Below are positions 46,178 through 55,833 of a DNA stretch of 64,000 nt, piece after piece; within the stretch, counting starts at the first letter, position 1, and each line of letters begins with the position of its first letter. The DNA lies in the NCBI GenBank assembly GCA_012517155.1, contig JAAYVN010000110.1, positions 24,448-88,447 of the forward strand, written 5' to 3'. This stretch comes from Ignavibacteriales bacterium. Its GTDB lineage: Bacteria > Bacteroidota > Ignavibacteria > Ignavibacteriales > Ignavibacteriaceae. Under the pieces are notes generated by a model, which saw only the letters and a program-made list of their open reading frames with translations, was not told the origin of the DNA and did no database searches. The translations under genes and the position numbers were made by a program.

Positions 46178-47722
46178 CTACTTGCTAAATACTTTAGTGA
46201 ATTCCTCTGCGGCTTGCTTTATTAACTTGATCGTCTCATCAGATAATTGTTTGGTCTCTCTGATATCCTTGAAGATCTGATTGTACTTTAATTCCATATA
46301 TTCATGAATTTCTTTTTCAAATCTTTTTACTTCGCTCACAGGTATAGGTCCAAGATATCCGTTTGTACCTAAAAATATGCTCACCACTTGCTTTTCTACC
46401 GGCAAAGGTGAATACTGTCCCTGCTTAAGTAATTCAACTAACCTCGCCCCCTTTGATAACGTCCTTTGTGTGGAAGCATCAAGATCACTGCCAAACTTTG
46501 CGAATGATTCAAGCTCGCGATATTGTGCTAAATCTAACTTCAGTGTCCCTGCAACTTTCCTCATTGCCTTAACCTGTGCATTTCCCCCTACTCTCGATAC
46601 TGAAATTCCCACATTAATAGCCGGTCTTACCCCCGCATTGAATAAATTTGACTCTAGGTAAATTTGCCCGTCAGTAATTGAAATAACATTAGTAGGAATA
46701 TATGCGGAAACGTCTCCCTGCTGTGTCTCAATTATTGGTAGCGCCGTTAAACTTCCTCCTCCTAGTTCTTCACTTAGTTTAGATGCCCTCTCAAGCAATC
46801 TTGAATGAAGATAAAATACGTCTCCGGGATATGCTTCCCTTCCTGGCGGTCTTCGCAATAACAGGGATAATTCTCTGTATGCCGCTGCTTGCTTTGACAA
46901 ATCATCATAAACTACTAATGAGTGCCTTCCGGAATCCCTGAAAAACTCACCTAATGTAGCGCCTGAATATGGAGCAATAAACTGTAATGGCGCTGGTTCC
47001 GAGGCCGAAGCAGCCACCACAATGGTATAATCCATAGCCCCGAATTCTTTTAACTTCGCAACTACTTGAGCTACAGTTGAACTCTTTTGACCAATTGCTA
47101 CATAAATGCAGTAAACCGGCTTAATCCCTAAAGCCTCAGCTTCTTTTGTATGAGTAAACTTCTGATTTATTATAGCGTCTATTGCTACAGCTGTTTTACC
47201 TGTTTGCCTGTCGCCAATTATTAACTCCCTCTGTCCTCGGCCTATCGGAATCATGGCATCAATTGCAGTTACTCCCGTCTGAAGCGATTCCTTAACTGGT
47301 TGTCTGGATAATACTCCTAATGCTTTTCTTTCTATTGGAAGATATGTCTTTAATTCTATTGTTCCCTTTCCATCAATTGGTATCCCTAATGGATTTACAA
47401 CTCTTCCCAGCATTTCTTCCCCAACCGGTATTGAGGCTACTCTCTTTGTCCTTTTTACTGTATCCCCTTCCTTTACCAGCCTGGAATCTCCGAACAACAC
47501 ACAACCAACGCTGTCTTCTTCAAGATTTAACACCATCCCATATACATCATTCGGAAACTCGACTAATTCACTCACCATTACCTTGCTTAGTCCATAAACT
47601 ATCGCTATTCCGTCTCCGACCTGAAGTACTGTCCCTACATCATATATCTCAACTTCATTTTCAAATCCGCTTAACTGCTTCCTTAATATAGATGTTATTT
47701 CGTCTGGTTTAACTTGGTTCAT
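46178..47722 (-). CDS. atpA: F-type ATP synthase subunit alpha
   Basis: 514 residues, normal length. The P loop is [42 protein letters not shown] and [11 protein letters not shown] (arginine finger region) are present. It forms the non-catalytic nucleotide sites of F1. It starts four bp before atpG ends its spacing, in the usual H-A-G order. Confidence 0.98.
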   Translation of the reverse strand: MNQVKPDEITSILRKQLSGFENEVEIYDVGTVLQVGDGIAIVYGLSKVMVSELVEFPNDVYGMVLNLEEDSVGCVLFGDSRLVKEGDTVKRTKRVASIPVGEEMLGRVVNPLGIPIDGKGTIELKTYLPIERKALGVLSRQPVKESLQTGVTAIDAMIPIGRGQRELIIGDRQTGKTAVAIDAIINQKFTHTKEAEALGIKPVYCIYVAIGQKSSTVAQVVAKLKEFGAMDYTIVVAASASEPAPLQFIAPYSGATLGEFFRDSGRHSLVVYDDLSKQAAAYRELSLLLRRPPGREAYPGDVFYLHSRLLERASKLSEELGGGSLTALPIIETQQGDVSAYIPTNVISITDGQIYLESNLFNAGVRPAINVGISVSRVGGNAQVKAMRKVAGTLKLDLAQYRELESFAKFGSDLDASTQRTLSKGARLVELLKQGQYSPLPVEKQVVSIFLGTNGYLGPIPVSEVKRFEKEIHEYMELKYNQIFKDIRETKQLSDETIKLIKQAAEEFTKVFSK

Positions 47723-47751
47723 ATTTTTTCCTTGAAATCTAACTATAATTT

Positions 47752-48297
47752 TTATATAGACGCTTTTAACATTGTTTTCTTAATTTTATCTAATTGATGA
47801 CGTAAGGAACCATCTATCACCTTATCATCAATCATTGCTACAAATCCCCCCAGTATCTCGCTGTTTTGCTCTATATTCAGTACAACCTTTTTCCCGAGAT
47901 AATCAGCTATTTTCACTCTGATCTTCTCCTCTTCAATTTTGTCCGGCAGGTGGTTAACTGTTAACCTCACCTCTGCTATCCCCTCTCTTTCATCCTTAAG
48001 CTTAATATACAATTTTAAAACATCCTCAAGTAAATCAGCCCTGTTGTTCATTATAATAAGCTTGAGAAAATCTTCAAAACCTTTTGATATCCGCTTTTCA
48101 AAAATCTCATTAAGTATTAACAACTTCTTATTAGGCTTAATCACTGGATTCTTAAGCATTCTTTTAAGTTGAAGATTTTCATCTAATATTTCAATAAAAA
48201 ATGAAACTTCCTCCGCTACTTTTTCTGTACTGGCTGTCTCGTAGCAAGTATCAAGAAATGAATTGGCATAATTTCTTTTTAATTTTAGAAGACTCAT
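47752..48297 (-). CDS. atpH: F-type ATP synthase subunit delta
   Basis: 181 residues. An N-terminal helical bundle ([21 protein letters not shown]) and a C-terminal [20 protein letters not shown] are the OSCP/delta signatures. It links the peripheral stalk to F1. Three bp separate it from atpF. Confidence 0.95.
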   Translation of the reverse strand: MSLLKLKRNYANSFLDTCYETASTEKVAEEVSFFIEILDENLQLKRMLKNPVIKPNKKLLILNEIFEKRISKGFEDFLKLIIMNNRADLLEDVLKLYIKLKDEREGIAEVRLTVNHLPDKIEEEKIRVKIADYLGKKVVLNIEQNSEILGGFVAMIDDKVIDGSLRHQLDKIKKTMLKASI

Positions 48298-48300
48298 ACC

Positions 48301-48849
48301 TTAATTCTTTGAGATATCCTTAAGATATTCATTAATTATGACTTTATCTGTATCTGGATCCAATTTTTTCCTTATTAATTTTTCAGCTATGTCAATCGAT
48401 ATTGAAGAAATTTGGTTCTTCATCTCACTGAAAACTTCTGCACTTTTTCTTTCACTCTCTTTAATCGCATCGTCAATAATCTTCTGAGCTTGTTCTCTGC
48501 TTTCTTGTAATAGCTTCTCTCGCGCACTTTGTGCATCAGCTCTTATCTGTTCCCTTATTCTCTTTGCTTCTTCTTCGGCTTTTTGTATTATCAGTTTGTT
48601 CTCTTCATTGAGTCTCTTGGATTCTTCAGCTGCTGTTTCTGCCGCTTTAAGCGACTCCTCGATCTTCTGCTCTCGTTCTGAAAGCGATGCCAATATTGGC
48701 TTCCAGGCAAACTTCCTGAGCAAAAACATCAATAAAAGGAATGTAATTACTGTCCAGAATGCCAGTCCGCCATTAACGGATAATAACCCGCCGCCTCCTC
48801 CTTCAGACGCAGCATAATTCGCAAAACCAAGTATGGTATTTCCTATCAT
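48301..48849 (-). CDS. atpF: F-type ATP synthase subunit b
   Basis: 182 residues. One membrane helix (about 28-48, LAFWTVITFLLLMFLLRKFAWKPI) precedes a long charged coiled coil (about 55-160). A Gly-rich N-terminus (SEGGGGGLL) lies before the helix. It forms the peripheral stalk with delta. A 120-bp gap separates it from atpE. Confidence 0.95.
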   Translation of the reverse strand: MIGNTILGFANYAASEGGGGGLLSVNGGLAFWTVITFLLLMFLLRKFAWKPILASLSEREQKIEESLKAAETAAEESKRLNEENKLIIQKAEEEAKRIREQIRADAQSAREKLLQESREQAQKIIDDAIKESERKSAEVFSEMKNQISSISIDIAEKLIRKKLDPDTDKVIINEYLKDISKN

Positions 48850-48969
48850 TTCTTTTTCCTTAAATTCGGATTATTTTCTTTCTGCTCATTCAGATTCATA
48901 AACAGTAGTCCCGTTAATACTCGACTTCCGTTTTCAGGATTAATTTACTCAATCCTCTAAATCTTTTTT

Positions 48970-49188
48970 CTATTTACCTGCAAGTATAAAGCAGATAACT
49001 AACGCAAATAAGGAAATTCCTTCTATTAGCGCTGCAGCAATAATCATCGACGTTCTGATTGCTCCGGCTGCCTCTGGCTGCCTTCCACTTGCTTCCATTG
49101 CTGAACTTGCTAACTTTCCAATTCCAAAAGCACCGCCGATTATTGTTAATGCTGCTCCGAATCCTGCTGCTAAATGTGCCATTTCCAT
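48970..49188 (-). CDS. atpE: F-type ATP synthase subunit c
   Basis: 72 residues, two membrane helices joined by the polar loop ASGRQPEAAG. The ion-binding carboxylate is Glu in AALIEGISLF; the residue after it is Gly rather than Ser/Thr, which favours proton rather than sodium coupling. ATG 49188 is used because AAAGGAG lies seven bases before it. Confidence 0.97.
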   Translation of the reverse strand: MEMAHLAAGFGAALTIIGGAFGIGKLASSAMEASGRQPEAAGAIRTSMIIAAALIEGISLFALVICFILAGK

Positions 49189-49217
49189 TTATTCTATCTC
49201 CTTTAATTAATTAAGTT

Positions 49218-50060
49218 TTAATGATCTTGATGTACTGCCATCCCTATGAATAATGAGGATAACATTGTAAAAATATATGCCTGCAATAATGCTACTAAAA
49301 TTTCTAGAAAGTAAATAAACAACGCCATGCCAACTGATACTGGTGAAATGAAAATACTCTGCATTACGAATATCAGGCTGATTAATGCATAAATTACAAT
49401 ATGTCCCGCTGTCATGTTCGCAAAAAGACGTATAGCCAATGCAAAAGGTTTTGTAAATAATCCTAGTATCTCCACTATACCCATAATGGGCAAAATAAAT
49501 CCCGGCACTCCATGGGGTATTAATCCCTTGAAATATCCCCAAAAACCGTTTTTCCTGATACCCCCAATTTGTACCGCAAAAAATGAAAAAATTGCTAAAA
49601 CTGCCGTAATTGAAATGTTGCTTGTTATTGTAGCACTAAATGGTATTAGTCCTAAAAAATTTCCGAATAAAATAAAAAAGAACGTCGTCAGTAAATAAGG
49701 CAGAAATTTTTCGTATCCTTTCCCAATATTTGGTGCCGCAATTTCATCTCTGACAAAAACAATAAAAACCTCAAAAAAGTTGGTCATCCCCCTGGGAACA
49801 CTCTCCTTCTGGTAGGCTTTCGCTACTTTTCTGAATACTATAAACGTCAGGATAGCAACTATCCATAAAAACACCACATGCCTCGTTATTGATATGTCAA
49901 TCCCAAAAAGTTCCAGATGGGGGAGATATATCTTGCCTAATGGACTAAAATCCAGATAATTCCCATCTAGTATATGGTGCATTATCCAGTCACTGCCGGA
50001 TTCTCCGCCCTTTGTCTGAGCTAATGTGTCCTTTATTACGTTTGTTGAGTCTAAACTCAT
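49218..50060 (-). CDS. atpB: F-type ATP synthase subunit a
   Basis: 280 residues, five to six membrane helices. The stator arginine lies in PFALAIRLFANMTAGH and the last helices contain FLEILVALLQAYIFTMLSSLFIG. It provides the proton half-channels next to the c ring. It starts one bp after the small membrane gene upstream. Confidence 0.97.
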   Translation of the reverse strand: MSLDSTNVIKDTLAQTKGGESGSDWIMHHILDGNYLDFSPLGKIYLPHLELFGIDISITRHVVFLWIVAILTFIVFRKVAKAYQKESVPRGMTNFFEVFIVFVRDEIAAPNIGKGYEKFLPYLLTTFFFILFGNFLGLIPFSATITSNISITAVLAIFSFFAVQIGGIRKNGFWGYFKGLIPHGVPGFILPIMGIVEILGLFTKPFALAIRLFANMTAGHIVIYALISLIFVMQSIFISPVSVGMALFIYFLEILVALLQAYIFTMLSSLFIGMAVHQDH

Positions 50061-50061
50061 C

Positions 50062-50445
50062 TTAGTATTTGTATATCCGTTTATCTGTTTTTATTGTAAT
50101 GTATATTTCTGCTGCAAGGTACAAAAAATATAAAATAAAGACTGTAAAGATAAAATAATATTGGTTAATTTTCAAGAATAGAATGGTAAGAATTATCAAA
50201 ATTAGCATCAAAAACATCCTTAAAGTCATCCCCCCGAGCACTAAAACAAGGAATTTCTTGCTTTCTTGCTTTATACCATAATTTAATAGCACTATTGCCC
50301 CCATATAGTTCATAGTAGACAGAATATAAGCTGTTAAAACCGGATAAATCACCTCATTTTCAAGTTTTCCTTGAATCTTGAAAATACCCAAAATTAAAAT
50401 CGAAATTAATAAATTCAGGAAAATCGGGATAATTCTATTTCTCAT
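50062..50445 (-). CDS. ATP synthase subunit I-like membrane protein
   Basis: 127 residues with four predicted membrane helices and few charges (RIIPIFLNLLISILILGIF; FLMLILIILTILFLKI). Position directly between atpZ and atpB, with overlap to the former, fits the AtpI/assembly-factor slot. Sequence identity to a known family is not evident. Confidence 0.7.
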   Translation of the reverse strand: MRNRIIPIFLNLLISILILGIFKIQGKLENEVIYPVLTAYILSTMNYMGAIVLLNYGIKQESKKFLVLVLGGMTLRMFLMLILIILTILFLKINQYYFIFTVFILYFLYLAAEIYITIKTDKRIYKY

Positions 50446-50674
50446 TTTTTTTCCTTTTCTCCAGTTCTAATACGGTTTTTATTAATGTGTAAATCCCTAT
50501 ACTTATACCGAATAATGAAAAAACCGTTAAAAATAACGGTTTGGTTTCGCTCTTAGTATCAATCCAGTCACCTATCAGTACAAAAATAACTACTGTTGCT
50601 GCAAGTTGTACTCCTAATCCTAAATATGGTGCAGCATCTCTGATTGTCTTTTGTATGTCATTTTTCTGGGTCAC
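50435..50674 (-). CDS. AtpZ/AtpI family protein
   Basis: About 79 residues from GTG 50674, which gives a 17-bp overlap with the bactofilin stop; the longer frame to 50737 would overlap it by 80 bp. AAPYLGLGVQLAATVVIFVLIGDWIDTK is the family signature, with two membrane helices. These proteins are linked to magnesium/calcium transport or ATP synthase assembly. Confidence 0.82.
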   Translation of the reverse strand: MTQKNDIQKTIRDAAPYLGLGVQLAATVVIFVLIGDWIDTKSETKPLFLTVFSLFGISIGIYTLIKTVLELEKRKKNEK

Positions 50675-51035
50675 TATCTGTATTTTCTCTCTCTGGCTGA
50701 TACATCTGGCTTTTCCCCTCAAAATAAGCTCCTTCATTCACCACTAGAATTTTAGCTTGTAAATCCCCTCTGACTATAGCGCTTTCCTCAAGTATTATCT
50801 TTCCTCCCGATGTGATCTTCCCGTCAATATTACCCCCTATTGTTATATTCACTCCATTAATTTCTCCCTTAATTTCAGCTTTTTTTCCAAAAATTATATC
50901 CTGTTGGCTGGTTATGTTTCCACTGACTTTTCCATCAATCCGGATACTCCCCGCACTGTTAAGATTTCCCTTGATCTCAACTCCTGTGCTGATTATGCTG
51001 ATTTCTTCTGGATGCTTGCTTCCTGTAATCTTCAT
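50658..51035 (-). CDS. Bactofilin
   Basis: 125 residues. The core repeats short beta turns: EISIISTGVEIKGNLNSAGSIRIDGKVSGNI, then KKAEIKGEINGVNITIGGNIDGKI, as in bactofilin beta-helices. These proteins polymerise at the membrane and organise cell shape or envelope enzymes. The adjacent M23 peptidase gene (8 bp upstream) is a common partner. Confidence 0.92.
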   Translation of the reverse strand: MKITGSKHPEEISIISTGVEIKGNLNSAGSIRIDGKVSGNITSQQDIIFGKKAEIKGEINGVNITIGGNIDGKITSGGKIILEESAIVRGDLQAKILVVNEGAYFEGKSQMYQPERENTDSDPEK

Positions 51036-51043
51036 TTACTACC

Positions 51044-51859
51044 TCAGTTATTCATTATTAATTTTTTGGGATCTATCACACTTCCCCTATGCCATACCTC
51101 AAAATGTAAATGCGGACCGTATGATAGTCTTCCTGTATTTCCGCTTAACGCTATTATCTCCCCCTGGAATACTCTTTCTCTTGGCTTTTTTATAACCACG
51201 GAACAGTGCTTGTATATCGTTAAATATTCTCCTTTATGCATTATTATAACTGTAAAACCGTCATCTACTGAAAAATCCGAAAAAATAACATATCCGTTCG
51301 CAGCTGCATATATTGGGCTGCCGCTTTTTATCGAGAAATCGATTCCGTAATGTCCGTTATCCGGGTCAAATCCTCTGCTTATGTACCCTTCAGCAGGTTT
51401 TACAAAAATAATACCTTGGTCTTCTTGTTGTAATTTTCTTAACAACCCTGTAAACGCAAAATAAATACTCCCTTGTATTTTAGGCGATTTTTCTTTCTTA
51501 ACTTCTTTATTCGGAATATTTATAGTATCAGCATTCGAGATTATTTCGTTTAGTTTCCTGTTTGTACTCTTTAATTGTTCCAGTTCTTTTATTAGGTAAT
51601 TTACTTTCCTGTTAAGTTCATCCACAATTTTTAGATCGCTTTCATTAAAATATGAATCTGCATAAGGAATCTTCTCTCTTAACGGTGTATATACCCATAA
51701 TACTGTTACCACACTTGCTACTAAAATTATCAGTAATAATAAATATGTTACGCTCTTCTTTCCGTTAAATGTTCTTGAATGGATTTTTGTATATGCTGAT
51801 CCCGGAACAAATACGATTGAAAAATCAAAAAGTTTATTTATTGCCTGCTTAATATTCAT
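51044..51859 (-). CDS. M23 family metallopeptidase, membrane anchored
   Basis: 271 residues. One membrane helix (about 34-54) and a coiled coil (about 75-110) precede the LytM domain. Zinc ligands are visible in GHYGIDF (HxxxD) and PHLHFEVW (HxH). It probably cuts peptidoglycan cross-links, positioned by the adjacent bactofilin. It overlaps the Sua5 gene by 11 bp. Confidence 0.92.
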   Translation of the reverse strand: MNIKQAINKLFDFSIVFVPGSAYTKIHSRTFNGKKSVTYLLLLIILVASVVTVLWVYTPLREKIPYADSYFNESDLKIVDELNRKVNYLIKELEQLKSTNRKLNEIISNADTINIPNKEVKKEKSPKIQGSIYFAFTGLLRKLQQEDQGIIFVKPAEGYISRGFDPDNGHYGIDFSIKSGSPIYAAANGYVIFSDFSVDDGFTVIIMHKGEYLTIYKHCSVVIKKPRERVFQGEIIALSGNTGRLSYGPHLHFEVWHRGSVIDPKKLIMNN

Positions 51860-52499
51860 TTGAATTGTAAATTCCTTCTATCTTCTGGAACTTAATAGCT
51901 CCTTCTCTTATCAATTTCGGCTTTCCCTCTGTTAAGTCAATAAGAGTTGAAACTTTTTTTTGCGGCTCCTTATCCCAGTAAAATATCGCATCTACTTCTT
52001 TCGCAAACTCTGCCACTATTTTATCTATACTATTCATCGGTTCCGAACTTCTCTTGTTCACACTAGTTGAAATTAGTGGAAGACTCGTAATTTCACATAA
52101 ATCTCTGCAAAATTCATTGTCCGGAATCCTGAAGGCAGCTGTTTTACTCTTTAATTCCTTGACTGTAATTTTATTCAGTTGCAGAATAACCGAAATTGGA
52201 TTAGGAAATATTCTGCGTAAAAAGTTAAAAATCCTTTTATCCTTTAACTTAACATATTTCCTTATATTCTCAACCGATGAAGCTAATAAGATAAATTCTT
52301 TTTGTTCTTCCCGCCACTTTATCTCTTTTATCCGTTTAGTGGCCCTTGTGTTAAACCTGTTTCCGCCAATACCGTATATTGTATCCGTTGGATAAATAAA
52401 TATCCCCCCGCTAAAAAACAGTTCGTAAGCACGTACTAAAGCTTTTTTGTGATCCTTTTCTATCGAAATTATTTCGCAACTAATATTTCTTTTTCTCAA
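51849..52499 (-). CDS. L-threonylcarbamoyladenylate synthase (Sua5/YciO/YrdC family)
   Basis: 216 residues. GGIFIYPTDTIYGIGG, IKWREEQKEFILLAS, FPNPISVIL and ISTSVNKRSSEP are the YrdC signature blocks. It makes threonylcarbamoyl-AMP for tRNA t6A37. It lacks the long Sua5 C-terminal domain, so it is TsaC/YrdC-like in size. Confidence 0.92.
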   Translation of the reverse strand: MRKRNISCEIISIEKDHKKALVRAYELFFSGGIFIYPTDTIYGIGGNRFNTRATKRIKEIKWREEQKEFILLASSVENIRKYVKLKDKRIFNFLRRIFPNPISVILQLNKITVKELKSKTAAFRIPDNEFCRDLCEITSLPLISTSVNKRSSEPMNSIDKIVAEFAKEVDAIFYWDKEPQKKVSTLIDLTEGKPKLIREGAIKFQKIEGIYNSNEY

Positions 52500-53499
52500 G
52501 TATCATTCCCATTATTCTGTTATAAATAACCTCAGGCGCTAATTCTTCTCCGCATTTGAAATGCCCCTTCGGACATTCCTTGAATCCATGTATCCCGCAT
52601 GGTCTGCATTCTAAACCCCCTAATCCAATAAATTCACTACCGCAATTATAAGGATAAAATCCAAATTCTGGAACAGTGGATGTGTATATTGTCAGCACCT
52701 TTATTCCGGCAGCTATTCCAAAGTGCGTTGGTGCACTGTCATTTGTTATTAATAGGTCGCATCTCCTCAATAATTCAATTGTTTCGGTTATACTCAGTTT
52801 ACCGCAGAAATTCACCCCCTTCTCCGCTAAATTGGAAATTATTTTTTCTCCTTTAGCAAATCCTTTCGCATCCCCGATTATTACAAATCCAGTCTCTTTT
52901 CTGTTTAGTAATTCCATTACTTTGATGAAATGCTGAATGGGATATTCTTTTGTCCCCCATGCACTTCCCGGAGCAATAGCTATTTTTAGTTCGGTCGCAG
53001 GTAAATTTTTAAGCTTATCATCTATCGATACACTCTTAACTACCGGGTTTATTCTCCACTCTTCATCGTTGTATTTCTTTCCGGTGAAACTAAGGTTTCT
53101 TCTTACTTCGTGCAAACTGAAATTGTACTCAACCAGCTTATCAAAAACATATGGCAATGCACTTGTATCATATCCGCTTTTTTCCCTCGCTTTGATTGCC
53201 GAACTTAGTATCGCGGATCTGAGTGATCTGTGCAGACAAATTACTTTTTCGTATCTCTTCTTCGATACTTCCCTGGCTAACTTAAATGTCTTCCCAATAG
53301 ATCTCTCTTTCCCTCTCTTGTCATATATTATAACTGAACTGACATATGGTGATGCCTCAAATATCTCTTTGCACTTCGGTATTGTTATAACATCTATTTC
53401 GGCTTCCGTATTCACTTCTTTTAATTGCTGAATTAAGGGAAGAGTCAGTATTGAATCCCCTATAAAAGATGTTTGTATTATTAATATTCTCTGAATCAT
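52480..53499 (-). CDS. Glycosyltransferase family 9 (ADP-heptose:LPS heptosyltransferase-like)
   Basis: 339 residues from ATG 53499, which begins IQRILIIQTSFIGDSILTLPLI, the standard GT9 N-terminus; longer in-frame starts run into the upstream gene. IAIAPGSAWGTKEYP and LLITNDSAPTHFGIAAG are the donor-site motifs, and a cysteine cluster near the end (CRPCGIHGFKECPKGHFKC) is frequent in this family. It likely adds heptose to LPS core. Confidence 0.9.
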   Translation of the reverse strand: MIQRILIIQTSFIGDSILTLPLIQQLKEVNTEAEIDVITIPKCKEIFEASPYVSSVIIYDKRGKERSIGKTFKLAREVSKKRYEKVICLHRSLRSAILSSAIKAREKSGYDTSALPYVFDKLVEYNFSLHEVRRNLSFTGKKYNDEEWRINPVVKSVSIDDKLKNLPATELKIAIAPGSAWGTKEYPIQHFIKVMELLNRKETGFVIIGDAKGFAKGEKIISNLAEKGVNFCGKLSITETIELLRRCDLLITNDSAPTHFGIAAGIKVLTIYTSTVPEFGFYPYNCGSEFIGLGGLECRPCGIHGFKECPKGHFKCGEELAPEVIYNRIMGMILEKKKY

Positions 53500-53504
53500 T
53501 CCTG

Positions 53505-54374
53505 TTAATACTTCCATCTCTTGTGCATCCAGAGCCATTGCTCAGGATTTTTCTTAATCTTTCTTTCGAGTATATCATAATATCTTTGCGTGATAATCTC
53601 AACTCTTTCTTCTTCACTGCCGGTTAAATTATCCGTTTCCAGTCGCTCCAGCTCTACTCGGTATGTCCTGTCCGGCTGCCTCACAACTATTCCCACCAGT
53701 ATCGGCACATTCATCTTAATATGTAAGGATGCAAAACCTGTATATACTGCGGTCGGAATTCCGAACATCTTCACCCTGACTCCGTCAGCCGGACCTCTCT
53801 GGTCCGCAACAATTGCAATTAATTTTTTATTCTTTAATTCTTGGTAAACGTTTCTTACCGAAATACCTAACGGTATGATTCTATTCCCCCACTTTTCTCT
53901 TTTTTGGTTTAGCCAGTTATCCACCAGTTCATTTCTCTGTTGCTTGACCAAAGCATTGAAAACAAAACCCGAAAGCAAGCCTCCCGCAATAGCACCGTAT
54001 TCCCAATTCCCGAAATGTGCTGTTAACAATATCATCCCTCTTCCTTTGTCCATCTCCTCCTTGATTAAACCGACATTTGGACATTCAACACTGTTTAGCA
54101 ACTCTTCCTTTGTTAGTTTAGGAAGTAAAAGTATCTCAATCAGTGTAATTGCAAAACTCTTGTAACTCTTATAAGCTGTTTCCTTAATTTCCTTTTCACT
54201 CAATTCGGGGAATGCTTTTCTTAAGTTTTCAATTACTACCTTCTTTCTTAGGGGAATTATGTAATAAAATAAAAAAGCAAGAAGAGTGGTTGCCCTTCTT
54301 GCTCTCTTCAATCCTAAGAAACAAAATATCTTGCTGAACGCTCTAAAGAAGAAAAATTCTAACTGGTTTTGCAC
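53505..54374 (-). CDS. Lipid A biosynthesis acyltransferase (LpxL/HtrB family)
   Basis: 289 residues. The catalytic HX4-5E motif is TAHFGNWEYG; ADQRGPADGVRVKMFGIPTAV is the second block. An N-terminal hydrophobic helix anchors it to the inner membrane. It transfers a secondary acyl chain to lipid A. The heptosyltransferase gene starts six bp after its stop, forming an LPS pair. Confidence 0.92.
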   Translation of the reverse strand: MQNQLEFFFFRAFSKIFCFLGLKRARRATTLLAFLFYYIIPLRKKVVIENLRKAFPELSEKEIKETAYKSYKSFAITLIEILLLPKLTKEELLNSVECPNVGLIKEEMDKGRGMILLTAHFGNWEYGAIAGGLLSGFVFNALVKQQRNELVDNWLNQKREKWGNRIIPLGISVRNVYQELKNKKLIAIVADQRGPADGVRVKMFGIPTAVYTGFASLHIKMNVPILVGIVVRQPDRTYRVELERLETDNLTGSEEERVEIITQRYYDILERKIKKNPEQWLWMHKRWKY

Positions 54375-54391
54375 TTTTATTGCTTCGTTTC

Positions 54392-55762
54392 TTAATTTGT
54401 CCTTATCCTTCTTTGCCAGTTATCATCTCTTAATTCCCCTCTCATTGTCGAGTGGATTAACATATAATCCGAAAAACCTGTAAGATCTGCAAATATAAAT
54501 TGCACTCCTCCTTCAATGGAATTATAGTACCAGATTTCATAAGGCTTTACATCCACCTGATTAGGAAATCTGTCAATTTCACTTGGCTCTCCATATAACA
54601 TGTATACCCTCCCTCTGTCTGTTTTCCATCCCTTCCTGTGAATATTACCGAATTTTTCGTTCGCATATCTTGCTTTTTCATAATATTCCTTGCTTGCACT
54701 TACTTGAGATACCCCCGGAATCAAATTCCTTCCTTTCCAAAAATTATATAAGAATTGTCTCTTTCCATCCGCATCTTTAAATTTTCCCCACTGGTCCGTT
54801 TCTTTCCCGGTCGCAACATACCTCGCCATTTCAAATGCTTCATTTAACTCCTCTTCTCCCATAGAAAGAAATTCCGATGAAAGCATTTCTCCTTCTGACG
54901 TAAGCGTCGCAGTCGTATCAATAATATTTGGGTTTATTACATACACTTTTTTAGATGTTATCGCACTGTATTTCATTAATGTATCAGTTACTTGAATATT
55001 TAACGTATATGCATCCGTTGGCATTTTGCTTATATTTATTCCCCCCGCCTCTACAATATTATTGTTCTTCCTTGATACGAATTTTTTCTTCTTATAAACA
55101 AGATTGTTCTTGGAATTGTAAAGATTGTGCTCAACCATTAATAATTCACTTTGTACACTCTTCGTTAAATTATAGATCTCCGTATAAAAATAAATAAGTG
55201 GATAGCTCCCTCCGAAAATCATTGATGGATTCGGCACAACTTCATAACTGTTTTTATAAAATACGGAATTTGTCTTTTCACTTGAATATATCGAGCTCGC
55301 TAACTGTATATCACTTAATGTGAAACGTTCTTTTGTAGTTATGTTCATATCTAAAGGGAAATAAATAGTGTCAGCCCTTCCTGATACTGTCACGTCTCTC
55401 CCTATTAATGTGAAATTGTATTTGCCAAATGGTAATTGAAATCCTAAATTTCCGATTAAACTTTTTCCTTCTACCCCGTTACTGTCATGAAGCCCTGAAG
55501 TGAATTGATATTCTTTGTTCACTAGTATTTCTTCCGTGCTTGCATTCTTTATCAATACTGATAATGAACCCTTTATTTCTTTGTCACTGTTCTTCCCCGT
55601 AACTTCAAAATCCGGTTCGTAAAATGAATAATAAAGTTCCAGATAACCCGAAGAATCATCTAATGCAAATCTTGCATAATCATACTCGATTTTGAACGGC
55701 TCTTTTTGTGCAAAAATTGTTAATCCTGATAATAATACTATTGCAACTATGAACTTTTTCAT
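54392..55762 (-). CDS. GWxTD domain secreted protein
   Basis: 456 residues from ATG 55762 with signal peptide MKKFIVAIVLLSGLTIFAQ; the longer frame to 55813 would run into the upstream terminator. The C-terminal third carries GWKTDRGRVYMLYGEPSEIDRF and YEIWYYNS, the GWxTD domain found mainly in Bacteroidota/Ignavibacteriota/Gemmatimonadota-like genomes. Its function is unknown. Confidence 0.9.
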   Translation of the reverse strand: MKKFIVAIVLLSGLTIFAQKEPFKIEYDYARFALDDSSGYLELYYSFYEPDFEVTGKNSDKEIKGSLSVLIKNASTEEILVNKEYQFTSGLHDSNGVEGKSLIGNLGFQLPFGKYNFTLIGRDVTVSGRADTIYFPLDMNITTKERFTLSDIQLASSIYSSEKTNSVFYKNSYEVVPNPSMIFGGSYPLIYFYTEIYNLTKSVQSELLMVEHNLYNSKNNLVYKKKKFVSRKNNNIVEAGGINISKMPTDAYTLNIQVTDTLMKYSAITSKKVYVINPNIIDTTATLTSEGEMLSSEFLSMGEEELNEAFEMARYVATGKETDQWGKFKDADGKRQFLYNFWKGRNLIPGVSQVSASKEYYEKARYANEKFGNIHRKGWKTDRGRVYMLYGEPSEIDRFPNQVDVKPYEIWYYNSIEGGVQFIFADLTGFSDYMLIHSTMRGELRDDNWQRRIRTN

Positions 55763-55780
55763 ATATCTAATTTCTATATT

Positions 55781-55812
55781 AAAAAAAATGGCGTCTATTC
55801 TCATAGACGCCA
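55781..55812 (-). terminator. Terminator after the PorV-like gene
   Basis: TGGCGTCTA / TAGACGCCA stem (55789-55797 and 55804-55812) with eight A before it on the plus strand, i.e. a U tract for minus transcripts. Confidence 0.9.
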
Positions 55813-55833
55813 CTTGATCATTACTCTTTTTAA

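Noticed and set aside
49207..49542. 111-codon minus-strand ORF overlapping atpB
   Set aside because: Alternative frame of atpB, whose stator arginine and helices are intact in the other frame.
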